Assembly: GCF_027409185.1 (NCBI RefSeq)
Contig: NC_084463.1
Location: 158,883,869 to 158,947,868 of the forward strand
DNA from: Cynocephalus volans
Taxonomy: Eukaryota > Chordata > Mammalia > Dermoptera > Cynocephalidae
Length of the DNA stretch: 64,000 nucleotides
Direction: 5' to 3'
A program made the translations under genes and the position numbers. The notes beneath the pieces are model-generated. The model worked only from the letters and a program-made list of their open reading frames with translations, did no database searches and was not told the origin of the DNA. Positions 33,499 to 45,390 of this stretch are shown here, piece by piece; within the stretch, counting starts at the first letter, position 1, and the number at the start of each line of letters is the position of its first letter.

Positions 33499-35820
33499 CT
33501 GGAAAGCAGGGCAGCGCCTGGTGCTCTGTGGCTTGTGGACCAGCTTGTGGACCGAGGTTGACAATTTCAATTTCATTTTGCTTTGGACCCTATTCAAAAA
33601 GGATTTAAAGACTAAACATTTTTAAGAGAATCAACTCTTTAAAGACTAGATGTGTTCTCTGAGTGGAAAGGGTAATGGTGACCGACATGAAAACACGGAC
33701 TCGGTGGTGCTTCAGAGCCATGTGAGGAGCAGCCGGAGTCGGAGGGCAGCCCTGCATCCCTGCCCCTGCTGGAGAAATCAGTGGTCACTCTGACAAGGAC
33801 GCTGTGCAGCTGCTCCTTCCACAGGAAATGGAAGCATTTAGAGGCAGGGAGGTATCAACTCCCAATGCACCACATAGGTCCTCGTCTCCCAACATCCTCA
33901 GGAAATATTGGGCAGAGACCATGGGAGCAGGCCAGCGGGGCTGCTTCATTCCACAGGATGCCCTGGAAGTGGTGGGCACCTGAGGCCATGTGGGGCAGGA
34001 TCTCCTTGCCCCATCAGGATGCACTTGGCTGCAAGAAGCAGAGCGAAACTAAAAGAGGCTTCAGCAGCCTGGACATTCATTGTCTCCATAACAAGTAGAT
34101 GGAGCAGGGACTCAGGTTTGGTTCAGGGGCTGAGCAAGGCCTCTAAGGACCTGGGCTGTATCCACCACACTGATCCTGTGCCTATAGTGCTGCCCTGCAT
34201 GGCACTCTATGGCACTAAAACCCCAAATGGTTCATTTTCACATGGCAACGTCCAAAACAAGGAGAGGAAGACGTGTCTCACCATCTGTCTCTTTTGTCTG
34301 GGAGTGAATCTTTCCCAGGAGCCCCTGGCTGACTGTATCCCACTGTTCAATGACCAAACTGGGTCACATTTCCACGCCCAAACCAATCATGAGCAAAGGG
34401 GCAGGGGCCACCCTGGCAGGCTCAGACACCGCAGTGCATCACCTGGACCTGAGGGAGGGGCTCCTGCTGCCCATGAACATCAGGGCTCCATAAGCCCAGG
34501 AGCAGGTGACATCGGTGAGTGTGTGTGTAGAGTGGCTATGCTCACATGGTGTCCTCTCATGAGCCCAGAAGCTCCTTGAGCTCAAGAACTCTGTCACATT
34601 CACCAATGTTCACCCTCCCCTTGTCACAAAAAGAGCCTTGAGCACATCAAATGATCAAGACATATTTATGAAGTGAATGAGTCATGAAAGAGTGATGATG
34701 GGTGGGTGGAGATATTTGTTCTGCTCTGAGGCGTCCTCCCACAAGAATGTGCTCACACCCTGCTCGTGCACACAAGCGAGTTTATTCACTCCAGCTGGCC
34801 AGCGACCGTCTCTCAAGGAGCAACCAAGGGAGAACGGCCCTGGGTCTTGGTCTTGGTGGGGGTTTTAAAGGCAGAAACCACATCCCGTTGGCACACGGGT
34901 TTGTCCAGGTGCTCAAAGCAACCTGGGGAGCTCGGTTACAGAAGCCAAGAATGAGCCGTTCGAGCAATCAAGCACACAGGTTGTCGTTGTGTGTGGTTCC
35001 TGTTCCTGTGTAATAGTTCACTGTGTGTGGCTCCTGTTTCTATGCAACGGTTTTTGTTTCTATGAGAAGGACAACGGTTTCTCATGCAAAGGGCGGTTAG
35101 TCTGCAGGTCAGATGGGGGCAAAATGGAGTTACTTAGGTTAAGCAAGCAATTCTACAGAAGCAGACAGCACACGTTATGAGGGTGTAGGGAGCTGTATTT
35201 CAGTTCCTCCAACCCACAAGCTCACACACAGCGAAGCACACGGATGTGTGTGCACGAAGGCCCCATGTGTGGATGACCACACGCACACAGGTGCACATGC
35301 CCTCGGGAGGGCCTCTGTGTTCAAATCCATTTTAAATTCTTATCTGCCTTTATATAGAGGAACAGCACAGTTTCCCAGGCAGAACTAAAGAAATAAGGCC
35401 AGGGTGCAAGCAGGTGGAGAGACATTTCCCTCAGTTTGCCAGGGAAGGAAGAACCTGGGTTATGGAAGCTCAGAAAGGGAGGACTTCTTTTGTTACCGGC
35501 GAAAGAGACTTCTAGAATTTTTAGCTTTGCATGTTCGAAATGTCGGAATTTACACTTTGAATGGTACGGCGGCGGCGGCGGTGAGTTCCTGCGTTCTCAG
35601 GTGGCGACTGGCTTGTTTGTATGACCACTCGGGTAGACCGCGCCCACCTGGAAGAGACAGGATGCACGTGCGTGAGAGCAACAAAGGACGGACGTGCACC
35701 GAGGCCTTCACACCACAGGGCTCCTCCTGCTCCTGGGCAGGCAGCCAGGAACGTGAAGGCCCCTGTGGTCTCCACCTTCTTGAGGGCATCTTTCCACCCT
35801 CTTAGGAGCTCCAGACTCAC

Positions 35821-35927
35821 CTGTTTGGTTCATAGTATTCAGAGTGGGAATATGAGCCTGTAATGCCAATCCTCAGGATACAGACAGCAGCTACCACCAA
35901 CACAGCGACAAGAGCAATATGCGGAAT
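35821..35927 (-). CDS. Unassigned membrane-segment exon, unit 2 copy
   Basis: It appears identical in sequence to the copy at 27,715-27,821, including the acceptor tract and the CAG|GTGAGT donor. The surrounding introns differ at scattered positions between the two units, for example GTGTGGGTGTAGAAGAACG against GAATG. Preservation of the exon and both splice sites could mean constraint, or simply the recency of the duplication. On the - strand it lies 3' of the unit 3 first-exon module (41.82 kb) and 5' of the unit 2 module. Confidence 0.4.
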
Positions 35928-38900
35928 CTGCAGCAGAAGAGAGCAGAGGACGTGAGCCTGGGCTGGGGGTCCGGCCGTCTGAGCTCCAACAGTGGCTCTG
36001 CTGGGCCATGTCTGTGGCTTTGGGAAAGTCCCCAACCCTCTCTCAGTCACATGGGGACAATCGTGCACCAGGTTTTTGTGAGGATGAAGTGTGGGTGTAG
36101 AAGAATGTTCATCTTATTTGCTGCCATTGCTCCCCTTTGGGAAAGGGGGTCATTGTTGGGGATGCCCTCGATGGGTGCCTCAGGTCTGGAGGAGAGCGGA
36201 GGCTGCGCTCTGCAGTCAGAAGTTGAAACAGTGAACCTGCTCTTTGCGGGAGGGAACAGGACCTGAGGGATGCACAAGCCCCGGAGGGAAAAGCGAGGGG
36301 ACTGGGGGAGGAAGACGGAGCTGAGCGGCGAGGAAGGTGCAGCCTGCAGCAGAAGCTCCCGGGACAGACGAGGCCTCACAACTGCCCTCAGGAACCAGTA
36401 GGCTGCTGGGCTCGGTGTAAACCTCCACCGTTCCTTCAGCTACTGATACAAGCTTCTGGGCTTGTGACACTGGCATTTCGTGAGGGAAGGAATTGGGGCT
36501 GTCCCTTTGCCTTGGGAAAAAGCATCAGTGAAGTGATCCCCAAATTGAAGTGCTTGAGCAGCAGCAGGCGGTGGCCAGGAGGACTGTGAGCCTCCCCGTG
36601 CTGTCCTCCGGGAGCAGCCAGGAGCCTGGGTCTCCCCAGCACTGGGAAGAGAGTTTGAGTAGAATCCATTTCATCGCAAAGGTCGAGGGATGACCCCAAT
36701 TGCCACTTGGGATCCAATTATCTGAGATAATAAATATGATAGCAAAAGGGCCAAAGAAATGTTTCCTGTTATGATTTAGAAAACTAGCTTTGGCAACAGC
36801 CAGCTGCTGGGGGTACCGTCCCGTGTGGAGAGGCCGCTCCTTAGCTCCTGTCCTCCTCCTCGCTGTCTAGTTAGCAAGTGGCTAAGAAAAGCCTCCCGAG
36901 AGCCACAATCCAGTGAGAGACAGACACAGACGTGCACAATTCGAGTTCCCACGGAAGGGGTCCCAGCTATGACGGAGCAAAAGAAAGGTCAGGACACTGG
37001 GGAGAAGGAGATTGATTGTTAGGAGGAGACTTAGAGAGGGTGGGGTGGGAGCGTTGTCCCCGCAGAGGGAAAGGCAGGGTGAGGATGTCCCCATCAACAG
37101 TCACAGCCGCTTACAGGAGAAGGACCCTCCAAATGACGCTGGTCCTTGCCAATTTTTTTTGAACAAAAATCTTTTTATACATAGAACCTTACAGGGCAAA
37201 GGGGTCCCTCAAGCAGTGAGACACGTGTTATTTGAAGGAAATAATTGGTGCTGTTGGAGCCCTGGAGGCCTCCATCGCTTGAGTCATTCTTTGCAGAGCT
37301 CTGGCGCAGTCTCGCCCCCCATGCTCAGTGGGAGGACGGGGGTCTGAAGGAGAGGTGGGCGCTGGGCACGGGGCAGGTTCTCTCTCCGAGATCACACATT
37401 TGCAGAACTGAGATGAGAAGCCACGTTTTCTGACTCAAAAATGACTGCCGTCTCCTCTGCAGGGCACTGGCTGTGCCGCTGGGGCTTAGCCTCTCCTACC
37501 CTCCCCCGTCTCCCTCTCCTTGGCTCCTCAACCAGCCTTTCTCTGCTCCCTAATTTCTCACGCTGAGCCCTCCATGCCTCCTCGGGTGGTTCTTTCCCAG
37601 CAGGGAAAGCCCCACGTGCTCTTCCTGCCTGCCTGTCCCAGTGGATGTGGGGAGCTGGAGGTCAGGGTGAGAGAGAGGCTGGAAGGGAGGTGAGCTGTGG
37701 GCGCGGAGGGATGGAGCCAGATGCCTGGAAGGACACACCTGGCTGAGGAACCTGGACTTTAATCCCGAAGCAACTGGGAACCATAAAATGCTTCTGGGAG
37801 GGGAGGAAGTCAAGGTGATTGTGATAAATGACATGGTCACTAAGTTCTCTGGGGAGAGGCTTTTCTCAGAAATCTTGGAGAGAGACGTCTACAGGTCTCT
37901 TGGAGAGAAAAGGACACAACAACACTTCGTGGCTACTGTGTACTGAGTGCACACCACAGCTGGAGCATTTTTGAGAGCGAGGGTCCCTGACATGTCAAAT
38001 GTGTGCCAGGCACAGTGGTGGTACTTGAGGTCCAGCAGTGAATGAAGCAGGAAAACCTCTCTGCCCTTAAGAGGCTTATACTGTGGTGGGAAGAGGCGGG
38101 CACTAAACACAAAACGTAACACACAAGTCACCTGCAAGGGCCATAGAAGGTGCTCAGGTTGGCAAATGTAGATCAGAGGAAAGGGAGCGATGCTGGGACA
38201 GCGTGGGGTGCAGCTCGAGGTAGGGTGTCGGGCGATTCAGGTGAGGAAGGGAAAGAGGGAGCCCTCAGGGTATCTGACGGAAGAACTTCTGCACAGAGGG
38301 AAATTTCCAGGCCTGGCGTGTCTGACAGAACATCAAGGACATTGGTGAGGCCGCAGGGTTGAGGGCACCGGAGGGCAGATGTATCAAGGCCACTGGAAGG
38401 ATGTGGCTTTTTTTCTCGGTAAAATGGCAGCAGTGGAAGGTTTTGAGCAGAGAAGGGACAGGATCTACCACTTCACAAGGGTCGCTCCGCTACTGTGTCG
38501 GGACAGCTCTGCGGAGGCAAGGGTAGGAGCAGGGGGAGCCGCGGGAGGCTGTTCCCATGGCTGAGACGAGAGACACGGTGGCTCGGGTCAGCGTGGAGAT
38601 GCAGGACCCGGGGCAGACGTGTGGATGCTGGAAGCACGTGGAAAGTAGAAGCCACAGGACTCCCCTAGGAACTGGCTGTGCGGTGTAAGTGAAAGGCAGG
38701 GCTCAGTGACCACTCCAAACATTTGTCCTGAGCGACTGGAAGGATGGTGCTGCACCGACTGGAATGAGGACAACTGAGTGGAGAAGGTTCGGGAAGAGAA
38801 ACCTGGAGATCGGATGTGGCCATGAGAATTAGGAGCTACTCATTCGAGAGTCATCGTCACAGAGAAGCTGTTTCATGTCACAGACCGGGTGAGACTCATG

Positions 38901-41483
38901 AGGCAGTGAGGAGAGGGAGGACACAGAAGAGGACCAAGGATGGGGCCTGAGACTCGGGAAAGAGAAGCAGCAGCACAGGAGACAGAGGGGAGCAGCCAGC
39001 AAGGGTGGAGGCTGGGAGCCGAGGGAAGAGCTTCCGACAGGAGGAATGACGGGGACGTGCAGCACAGCAGGTCCCTGGAGAGCGAGGCTCTGAGTGTGAT
39101 GAGAGTGGGTTCCAGAGAGACCAGGAGAGAAGAGGATTAGAGACAGTGAGTGTAGACAATCCCTTTAAGGGTTTTTCTACATGGAGGGCCAAGCCTGGGA
39201 AAACTGACCTTGTGAGATTGCGGAGTTTGATTTGGATGTGTGTACAGTGTGTGTGTCCACACATGCACACTGACAATGCACATGCACTTGCACAGGTGAT
39301 TTGTGCACGTGCTCGTGAGCCTGTTGACAGCACAGCCTGCATGCTCAGCCCTGTGCTGAGGTTGGAGCAACTTGGGGAAGTGGAGTCTGGAGCTGTCTGT
39401 CCTCTGCAGACTCACCCTCACGTCCTCCTCACACCTGCTCGTGCTCAGCCATGGCCCTAACAGCCATCTCCTCTTCGCAACTGACACCTTCCAGAATCAG
39501 GAGACCCATCCTGGGAAGTGACAGCTTGCAACACAGGGACTGACAACGTCCTGATGAGACCTGAGCTTAGAGAGGGGTCTCGGAGGCCATCAGCTCCCAG
39601 CACTCAGGGGACTGCCCACTCATGGAGCAGGCCTCTGCTGGACACTTGCCCCACGATAACTGCAACCCTCCAACAGCCCAGGGGAAGGCATTGTCACCCC
39701 ATGGCACAGAGGGGGACATTGAAGATCAGAGAGGTCGAGGGTCTTGCCCAAGAACGCTCGGCTGGGAAGAGGCCAGGCTGGGTCCTCTCTGCCCGCTTCT
39801 GCCCCTGTTCCCTTCCTCGCCCCTGCCTCCCTCCCCTGCCTCACTCCTTCCCTCCCCTCCAGGTCCCAACCCAGGACAGCGCAGCTTCTTGACTGGAAAA
39901 TTTCTCAGTTTTCTCCCTCCTTGTTCCTGTCCTCAGTGGGTGACAGATGCTCCTCCTACCCCCATCCCAGGCTGTCTAGTCAGAGCCCAGAGGCAGCTCA
40001 CCTCATGCCCTCACCTCATGCCAATCTCCACCCACCAAAACCAGGCCACACAGACTCCAGAAGTTTCACTTCATCATTTCCTCATCCATCTCCCATCCCA
40101 TGACATGGTTCAGAGCAGCCTGTCCCTGCTTCCGTGACCCCACAACCTCCTGACTGGCCTCCCCCTCTTGTCCCTGCCCTCCATGTCTAGTCCCCTGTAC
40201 CCACAGTGGTCTTACCAAGGGCACACTGGCCATGACCTTCCCTTGCCCTCTGGAGTTGGACACGACTCGGGCAGCTCCCAGGCCCTTCCTGACCCTCACC
40301 CTCTTCGCCCTCCCTGAACTCTGCCCCACGGGTCAACCCAGTGACTGTGCACCCCACCCACAGCTCGCCCTGGTTCTGTTCTTCAGCACATCCGGGTCTC
40401 TCTACCCAACCCCCTCCCCACACCCACACTTCCTCTTTCCTCCTCCCCGTCAGTCTCCCCCCAGCTGGAGGCCGCCCTCACTGCCCCAGCCTGGCTCAGC
40501 TGCCCCACTCTGGGTCCCGGGCCTGAGACCCCACCTCCCCTGCAGGGATCATGCTGTGCTGTGTTCCCTGGGCCTGTCTGTGCCCCCTGGGCTGTGAGGT
40601 CCGTGCAGGAACATCCTACGTGCTCGACCCTCCTTCCTGCTCCTCTGGGATTCAGCAAAGGGCCTGGCATGGATGGGGCAGGGGAATTAGACAAGGAAGT
40701 GGGACAGAGGATCAGCAGTGCCAGGACTCCTGCCCAGCTCCTCCTCGTCTCAGCCCAAGGTGCCCACGTCAGCCAGGGCATGCAGGGCCAGAGACGGTCT
40801 CCATGTGGGACTCATAAGAGAACATTCAACTCTAATGCGAAATGTCAACAACCGGGGTCAGAGTCCTGTCAACAGCAGCTGCTGGTGTCCATCTGGGCTA
40901 CACAACGGAAGGCCAGGGTATAGTCCCCAGGATGGGAAAAGCCCTTGCAGCTCTGGGCACAGTTGCCCTCCTTTTCACTAGAAATGAAACCCGCCTTCGA
41001 GGAAGTGTTTGAGTTTCAATGGTGGCAGGAGTCCCGCTTGCTCTTTTCCAGCTGCGCGACACCGCTCTCAGCGCGCCCCACCCCGGAACTTCTCTAACTC
41101 AGAATGTTTGAGATACTGGGAGAGAAGGCCTCAGAGATTCTAAGAGTGCAATTAAAATGCACTTTGTAAGGTGGAACACATGCCATGACAGAAAGAGGAG
41201 AGAGAAAGGACTGTTTGGGGCTGATGAAGGACCAAAGCCCCGCCAGCAGCACAAGCGGACACCATGGGGAACCGCTCACGTCCCAGACCCGGGGAGCCCC
41301 CATAGCCCAGGCCCTGCTTCTTCCCCAGCTGTGTCTGATGAGCAGCCCATGCCCCACTCAGACTGGCACAGCCCGGAAACCCCGCAGCTGCTGCCACATG
41401 GAGGTCCCCAGGTCTCCCCGCTGTGCCAGACGCAGACAGGAGGCCTCTGCCTAGAGACCTCACAGTCTATGAGGAAAATGGAC

Positions 41484-41648
41484 GTTTTTTTTTAAAAGAT
41501 GACTGGTAAGGGGATCTCAGCCCTTGGCTTGGTGTTGTCAGCACCACGCTCAGCCAGTGAGCGAACCGGCCATCCCTATAGAGGATTCGAACCCGAGGCC
41601 TTGGTTTTATCAGCACCGCACTCTCCCGAGTGAGCCACGGGTCGGCCC
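41484..41648 (-). mobile_element. Dimeric tRNA-Ile-like SINE (CYN-type), unit 3 only
   Basis: Read on the - strand, it has a first tRNA-like monomer with a GTGGCTCACTCGGG A box and GGGTTCGAATCC B box. A second monomer follows (GGCCGGTTCGCTCACTGGC ... GGGCTGAGATCCCC), then an A-rich tail. A perfect 14-bp duplication TGAGGAAAATGGAC flanks it (41,470-41,483 and 41,649-41,662). Units 1 and 2 lack it at the equivalent place. The dimeric tRNA-Ile-like structure fits the colugo CYN family by recollection. Confidence 0.88.
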
Positions 41649-41815
41649 TGAGGAAAATGGACTTTTAAAAGAGAAATATTTTTTCATGAAAGCCCTCTAA
41701 AGACAAGCTCTGGAGTTAAGTGTGCCCAAGCCCAGGAAGCCAGACTGAAGTCCTTACAGGAGGGGAAATGCCTCCCCACTGTAGAGTCAGTAATGGAAAG
41801 TTCCAGGGGACTTAC

Positions 41816-41824
41816 CAAAGTCAT
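41816..41824 (-). pseudogene. First-exon-like PLAAT module, copy 3 (ATG retained)
   Basis: The - strand reads CTGCCCTGCCGTCAAG, ATG ACT TTG, then GTAAGTCCCC. Initiator and donor are intact, but the second and third codons differ from copies 1, 2 and 4. No exon 2 or 3 follows on the - strand before unit 2. It could act as an alternative first exon only by splicing some 20 kb across units 2 and 1 to exon 2 at 21.4 kb. Confidence 0.42.
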
Positions 41825-42711
41825 CTTGACGGCAGGGCAGTGTCTGGTGCTCTGCTGTTTCTGTCCCAGTTTTTATATCAAGTTGAGAATTTCACTTTCA
41901 TTTTCATTCTAGCAATGCTCAGCCTGACGAAAGCATTGCCCTATATGGAGAGGATAATGATTAGTTCTAAAGGAACGGGATAATGACTACCTACCTCAAA
42001 ACATCGGATCACTGGTGTGTGAAAGCCACCTCAGAAACATCCAGAGTAGAGGAGCCCCACATTTCTGACCCTGGCTCAAAAGCCAAGGTCTCTTCCAGCG
42101 AGAACCCTGGGCAACAGTTCCTGTCCCAAGAAGAAAAGGCATTTAGAGACAGAGAGATGCCGACCTGCAATATACCTCATAAGACATTGTCTAATTATAA
42201 CCTCCAGAAAATATTGAGCCACAAGCCATGGAGGCAGAGCAGAGGGGCTCCTGTACCCTCCAAGAAAAGCCCTGCAGCTGGTGGGTGCCTTAAGCCAAGT
42301 GGGGCCCAGGAGCTCATGCCCCATTGAGATGCATTTGTATGCAAGACACATGATGAGTGAAAGGGGCTTCACCAGCCTGGTTGATCATTGTCTCCATAAA
42401 GGGAAAACAAGAGGCAGGTGATCCAGATTCTGTTCCATTGGTCACCAAGGCCAAGGACCCACACTCTTTCATCTTTCCATCATTCTGCTCCTGTGTCTGC
42501 AGGTCCTTGCTGTCGGGTCCAATATGACTGCAGCAGCCTCAAGCATCGTCTGTAAGGAAGACTAGACCACTCATGGTGAAGCTTCTAGATGTGAAGGAGG
42601 AGGTGTCTGCCCAAACAACACCAGGGCTTTGTTCTCTTGGGAGAAGGTGAGTAGTTGTGATGTGGGTAAGGATAGCTCTTCGGTAGGCAAGCAAAAATCT
42701 AGCATACCCGT

Positions 42712-43130
42712 CTGTTTTAGTCTGTTCTGTGTTTCTATAACAGAAATATTTGAGACTGGGTAATTTATAAAGGAAAGAGGTTTATTTGGCTTATGATTCT
42801 GGGACAGCTGCATCTGGCATGGGCCTCAGGCTGCTTCTACTCATGGCGGAAAGTGGCAGGCAGCCGGCAGGTACAAGCAGATCACATGGCGAGAGGAAGC
42901 AAGAGAGAGAGAGAGAGGAGGTGTCAGGGTCCTTTAAACAATCGGGTCTTGTCGGAACTAATAGAGCGAGATCTCATTCACTATCCCTCCTCCCCCAAGG
43001 AGGTCATGAATCCATTCATGAGGGATCCGCCCCCGTGACTCTATCAGTTTCCAACACTGCCACATTGGGGATCAAATTTCCACATGAGTTCTGGAGGGGA
43101 CAACACATCCAAACTCCATCACCATCTGTC
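42712..43130 (-). mobile_element. MaLR (MST/THE1-like) LTR, antisense
   Basis: Antisense hallmarks in order are CTGTTCTGTGTTTCTATAAC, GAGACTGGGTAATTTATAAA, GGAAAGAGGTTTATTTGGC, then a G/A-rich AGAGAGAGAG stretch and the CAACACATCCAAACTCC end. It is closely similar to the copies at 44.97 kb and (in sense) 63.15 kb, suggesting one lineage-specific MaLR subfamily. Confidence 0.78.
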
Positions 43131-43169
43131 TCCTAGTCCAGTATAACAAAGATAGATTTGTCTAGGATT

Positions 43170-43560
43170 TGTATTAGTCAGCTCTGGCTGCTATAACAAA
43201 ATACCACAGACTTGGTGGGTTAAACATCAGAAATTTATTTTCTCACAATTCTGCAGGCTCCAAGTCCAAGGCCAAGGTGCCAGCATGATTAGTTCCTCAT
43301 GAGGCCTCTCGTCTTGCCTTGCAAACAGCAGCCTTCTCAATGTGCCCTCCCATGGTCTTCCCTCTGTGCTTCACATGGAGGGAGAGCAAGTTTGCTGGTG
43401 TCTCTTCTTATTTGGGTGCTAATCCCATCACGGGCCTCCACCCTCATTACCTCATCTAAACCTAAATATCTCCCAAAGGTCCCCTCTAGAAATACCATGA
43501 CCTTTGGGGCTAAGGTTTCAATCTATGAATATTCAGGGGCACAAACATTCAGTCCAAAAC
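43170..43560 (-). mobile_element. MLT1-type MaLR LTR, antisense
   Basis: The + strand starts GTATTAGTCAGCTCTGGCTG, continues TATAACAAAATACCACAGAC and TTATTTTCTCACAATTCTGC, and ends with GAATATTCAGGGGCACAAAC. This is the antisense reading of an MLT1 LTR. Confidence 0.78.
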
Positions 43561-43880
43561 AGGGCTACAAAGAGACTAGAACCAGTTCACAATCAGACAA
43601 GTTCTCTATAGGTTCAGGAGAAGTGGGAACATGTGGCTCACTGGAGACGAGAAGAGAATGCAGTAAGCCTGCAGAGGTAAGCAGATCCCCACTGGTGAAA
43701 GCTAATGGCCAGGGGACTCTGGAAGGGCACTGTCCCTCCCTTTAGTGCCCCCTGACCCCTAGTCTCCTTGATCAGACAGCCCAGACACACTGGTCCAACA
43801 TCCATTGACCCCTCTGGCATTGGCCCTAGGCCTGGCACTACCCACTCTGCATCCAAGTGACATTAACCCTTAAATTCCCT
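43561..43880. other. Unassigned spacer between repeats
   Basis: No feature recognised. It lies between an MLT1 LTR and an old LINE fragment. The minus-strand 72-codon frame has no domain. Confidence 0.35.
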
Positions 43881-44968
43881 ATAGATGTGCCTTTGCATGA
43901 TTTTCTTTGTTTATACTATGCTTGGGATTTGTTGAGTTTTTCAGGTCTCTGAGTTTATATTTTTCATCAAATTTGTAAAATTGTTGACCTCTGTTTCTTT
44001 CAATATTTTTCTGTGCTATTCATTTTCTCCTCTGCTTCTGGGAATCTAGTTACATATATATTGGACCACTTACTGTCTTACAAATCACCGAGGCTCTGCA
44101 CTTTTTTTTTTAATGTCTCTGTACTTCAATTTTTATGTTTTTTTATTGACTTGTCTTTAAGATCACTTATCTTTTCATCAGGAGTGCATAACCTGCATTT
44201 AATATTATCCAGCAAACTCTTCATTTAAGAGATTGTGTTTTTCACTTAAAATGTTCCATTTGCTGCTTTTTCATGGCTTCCATTCTTCAAATAAGATCCC
44301 TTATTTTTCAGACAAGATCCCCAGTTATGGTCTTATTCACCTTTAAATACTTCAACATATTTATGGTGGCTGCCTTAAATTCCTTGCCTGTTAATTCCAT
44401 CATCTCTGTTATTTCTGGATTTATTTCTAATTGTAAATCAACCTCTTGGTTATGAGTCATATTTCCCTCCCTTTATAGGTCTATTGATTTTTATTGCATA
44501 CTGGACATTATAAATGCTACATCATTGAGTGTCTGTATTTTGTTGTCTTCTTTAATAGGGTGTTGAGTGGTGGTGTTTTTTTCTATCAGGCAGTTAATTT
44601 ACGTGGGACTAGCTTATTCCATCGAGGCTTGTGTTTAATCTTTGGTAGTGCATGTATAGAATTTTTCATTCTAGGGCAGATGAGTCATACTCTTAAATCA
44701 TTGCTGATCTGGGTGTTTTACTGGATGCCTATGGTGTGCAATGAGGTCTCTCCACTCTGAAAGACCAGAATTTGAATATCTCCAAGCCCTGTGTTGCTGT
44801 CAAGCTTGTTGTTTCTCTGGGATTCTTCTTTCTTTCATGTTTGTTCTTGTTGGTCCTTATGAAGTCTTGCTTTGCACATATGTACTTGTTACTCAGCCAA
44901 AGACTGAAGATGTCAATACAGAGTGTTGAAGTTCTTTCATCTCACAGCTTATGTTTTCTCACTACCCT
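43881..44968 (-). mobile_element. Old LINE (L1M/HAL1-type) 5' portion, antisense
   Basis: Landmarks on the + strand are ATCTAGTTACATATATATTG, CTTGCCTGTTAATTCCATCA, CTCTTGGTTATGAGTCATAT and TTATTGCATACTGGACATTA. This is the usual antisense reading of the 5' half of old L1-type or HAL1 elements. Open frames here are AT-rich artefacts. Confidence 0.6.
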
Positions 44969-44969
44969 A

Positions 44970-45390
44970 CTGTATCAGTCCATTCTGTGTTGCTAGAACA
45001 GAATAGCTGAGACTGGACAATTTATAAAGAACAGAGGTTTATTTGGCTTACAATTCTGGGACAGCTGTGTCTGGTGTGGGCCTCAGGCTGCTTCTACTCA
45101 TATTGGAAAGCGGCAGCAGCTGGTGGGTACAAGCAGATCACATGGCAAGAGGAAGCAAGAGAGACAGAGAGAGACAGAGAGAGAAAGTGCCAGGGTCTTT
45201 TAAACAACCAGCTCTCGCAGGAACAAATAGAGTGAGAACTCGCTCATTTCTCCCGCCAGCTAGGGAGAGCACTAATCCATTCAGGAGGGATCCACCCCCA
45301 TGATTCAAACACCTACCAACACTGCCACATTTGATCAACTTTGCACATGAGTTTTCGCAGGGACAACACGTCCAAACTCTATCAGCTACT
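44970..45390 (-). mobile_element. MaLR (MST/THE1-like) LTR, antisense
   Basis: It begins CTGTATCAGTCCATTCTGTG and has GAGACTGGACAATTTATAAA, an AGAGACAGAGAGAGAC stretch and the AGGGATCCACCCCCATG block. It is the same subfamily as 42,712-43,130 and was inserted within the old LINE fragment, which appears to resume after it. Confidence 0.78.

Larger units (their letters stand above)
31051..39150. repeat. Tandem segmental duplication, unit 2
   Basis: It is the second long copy of the ~8.1 kb unit. Bases about 33,060-39,120 are near-identical to unit 1. Bases 31,051-32,250 are moderately diverged from both units 1 and 3. Bases about 32,260-32,600 are nearly identical to unit 3 (40,500-40,830) rather than to unit 1. 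The patchwork implies an older tandem array later reshaped by unequal exchange or conversion. It carries the first-exon module at 33.49 kb, the LTR-like block, and the second membrane-segment exon. Confidence 0.9.
39151..42540. repeat. Tandem segmental duplication, unit 3 (partial, older)
   Basis: Bases 39,151-40,830 align well with unit 2 and less well with unit 1. Bases 40,850-42,540 align with units 1 and 2 only with many differences. Homology fades near 42,540, so only the left 3.7 kb of the unit is present; the membrane exon and the long ancient repeat are absent. It carries the first-exon-like module with an intact ATG and a tRNA-type SINE not found in the other units. Confidence 0.85.

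Noticed and set aside
33908..34579. 223-codon + frame in unit 2
   Set aside because: The unit 1 copy is cut short by small differences (103 codons at 25,802), so the frame is not conserved between near-identical copies, and no domain is seen.
41484..41648. Possible tRNA genes from the A-box/B-box matches
   Set aside because: The two tRNA-like monomers are part of a SINE with an A-rich tail and target duplications and do not fold as a complete tRNA.
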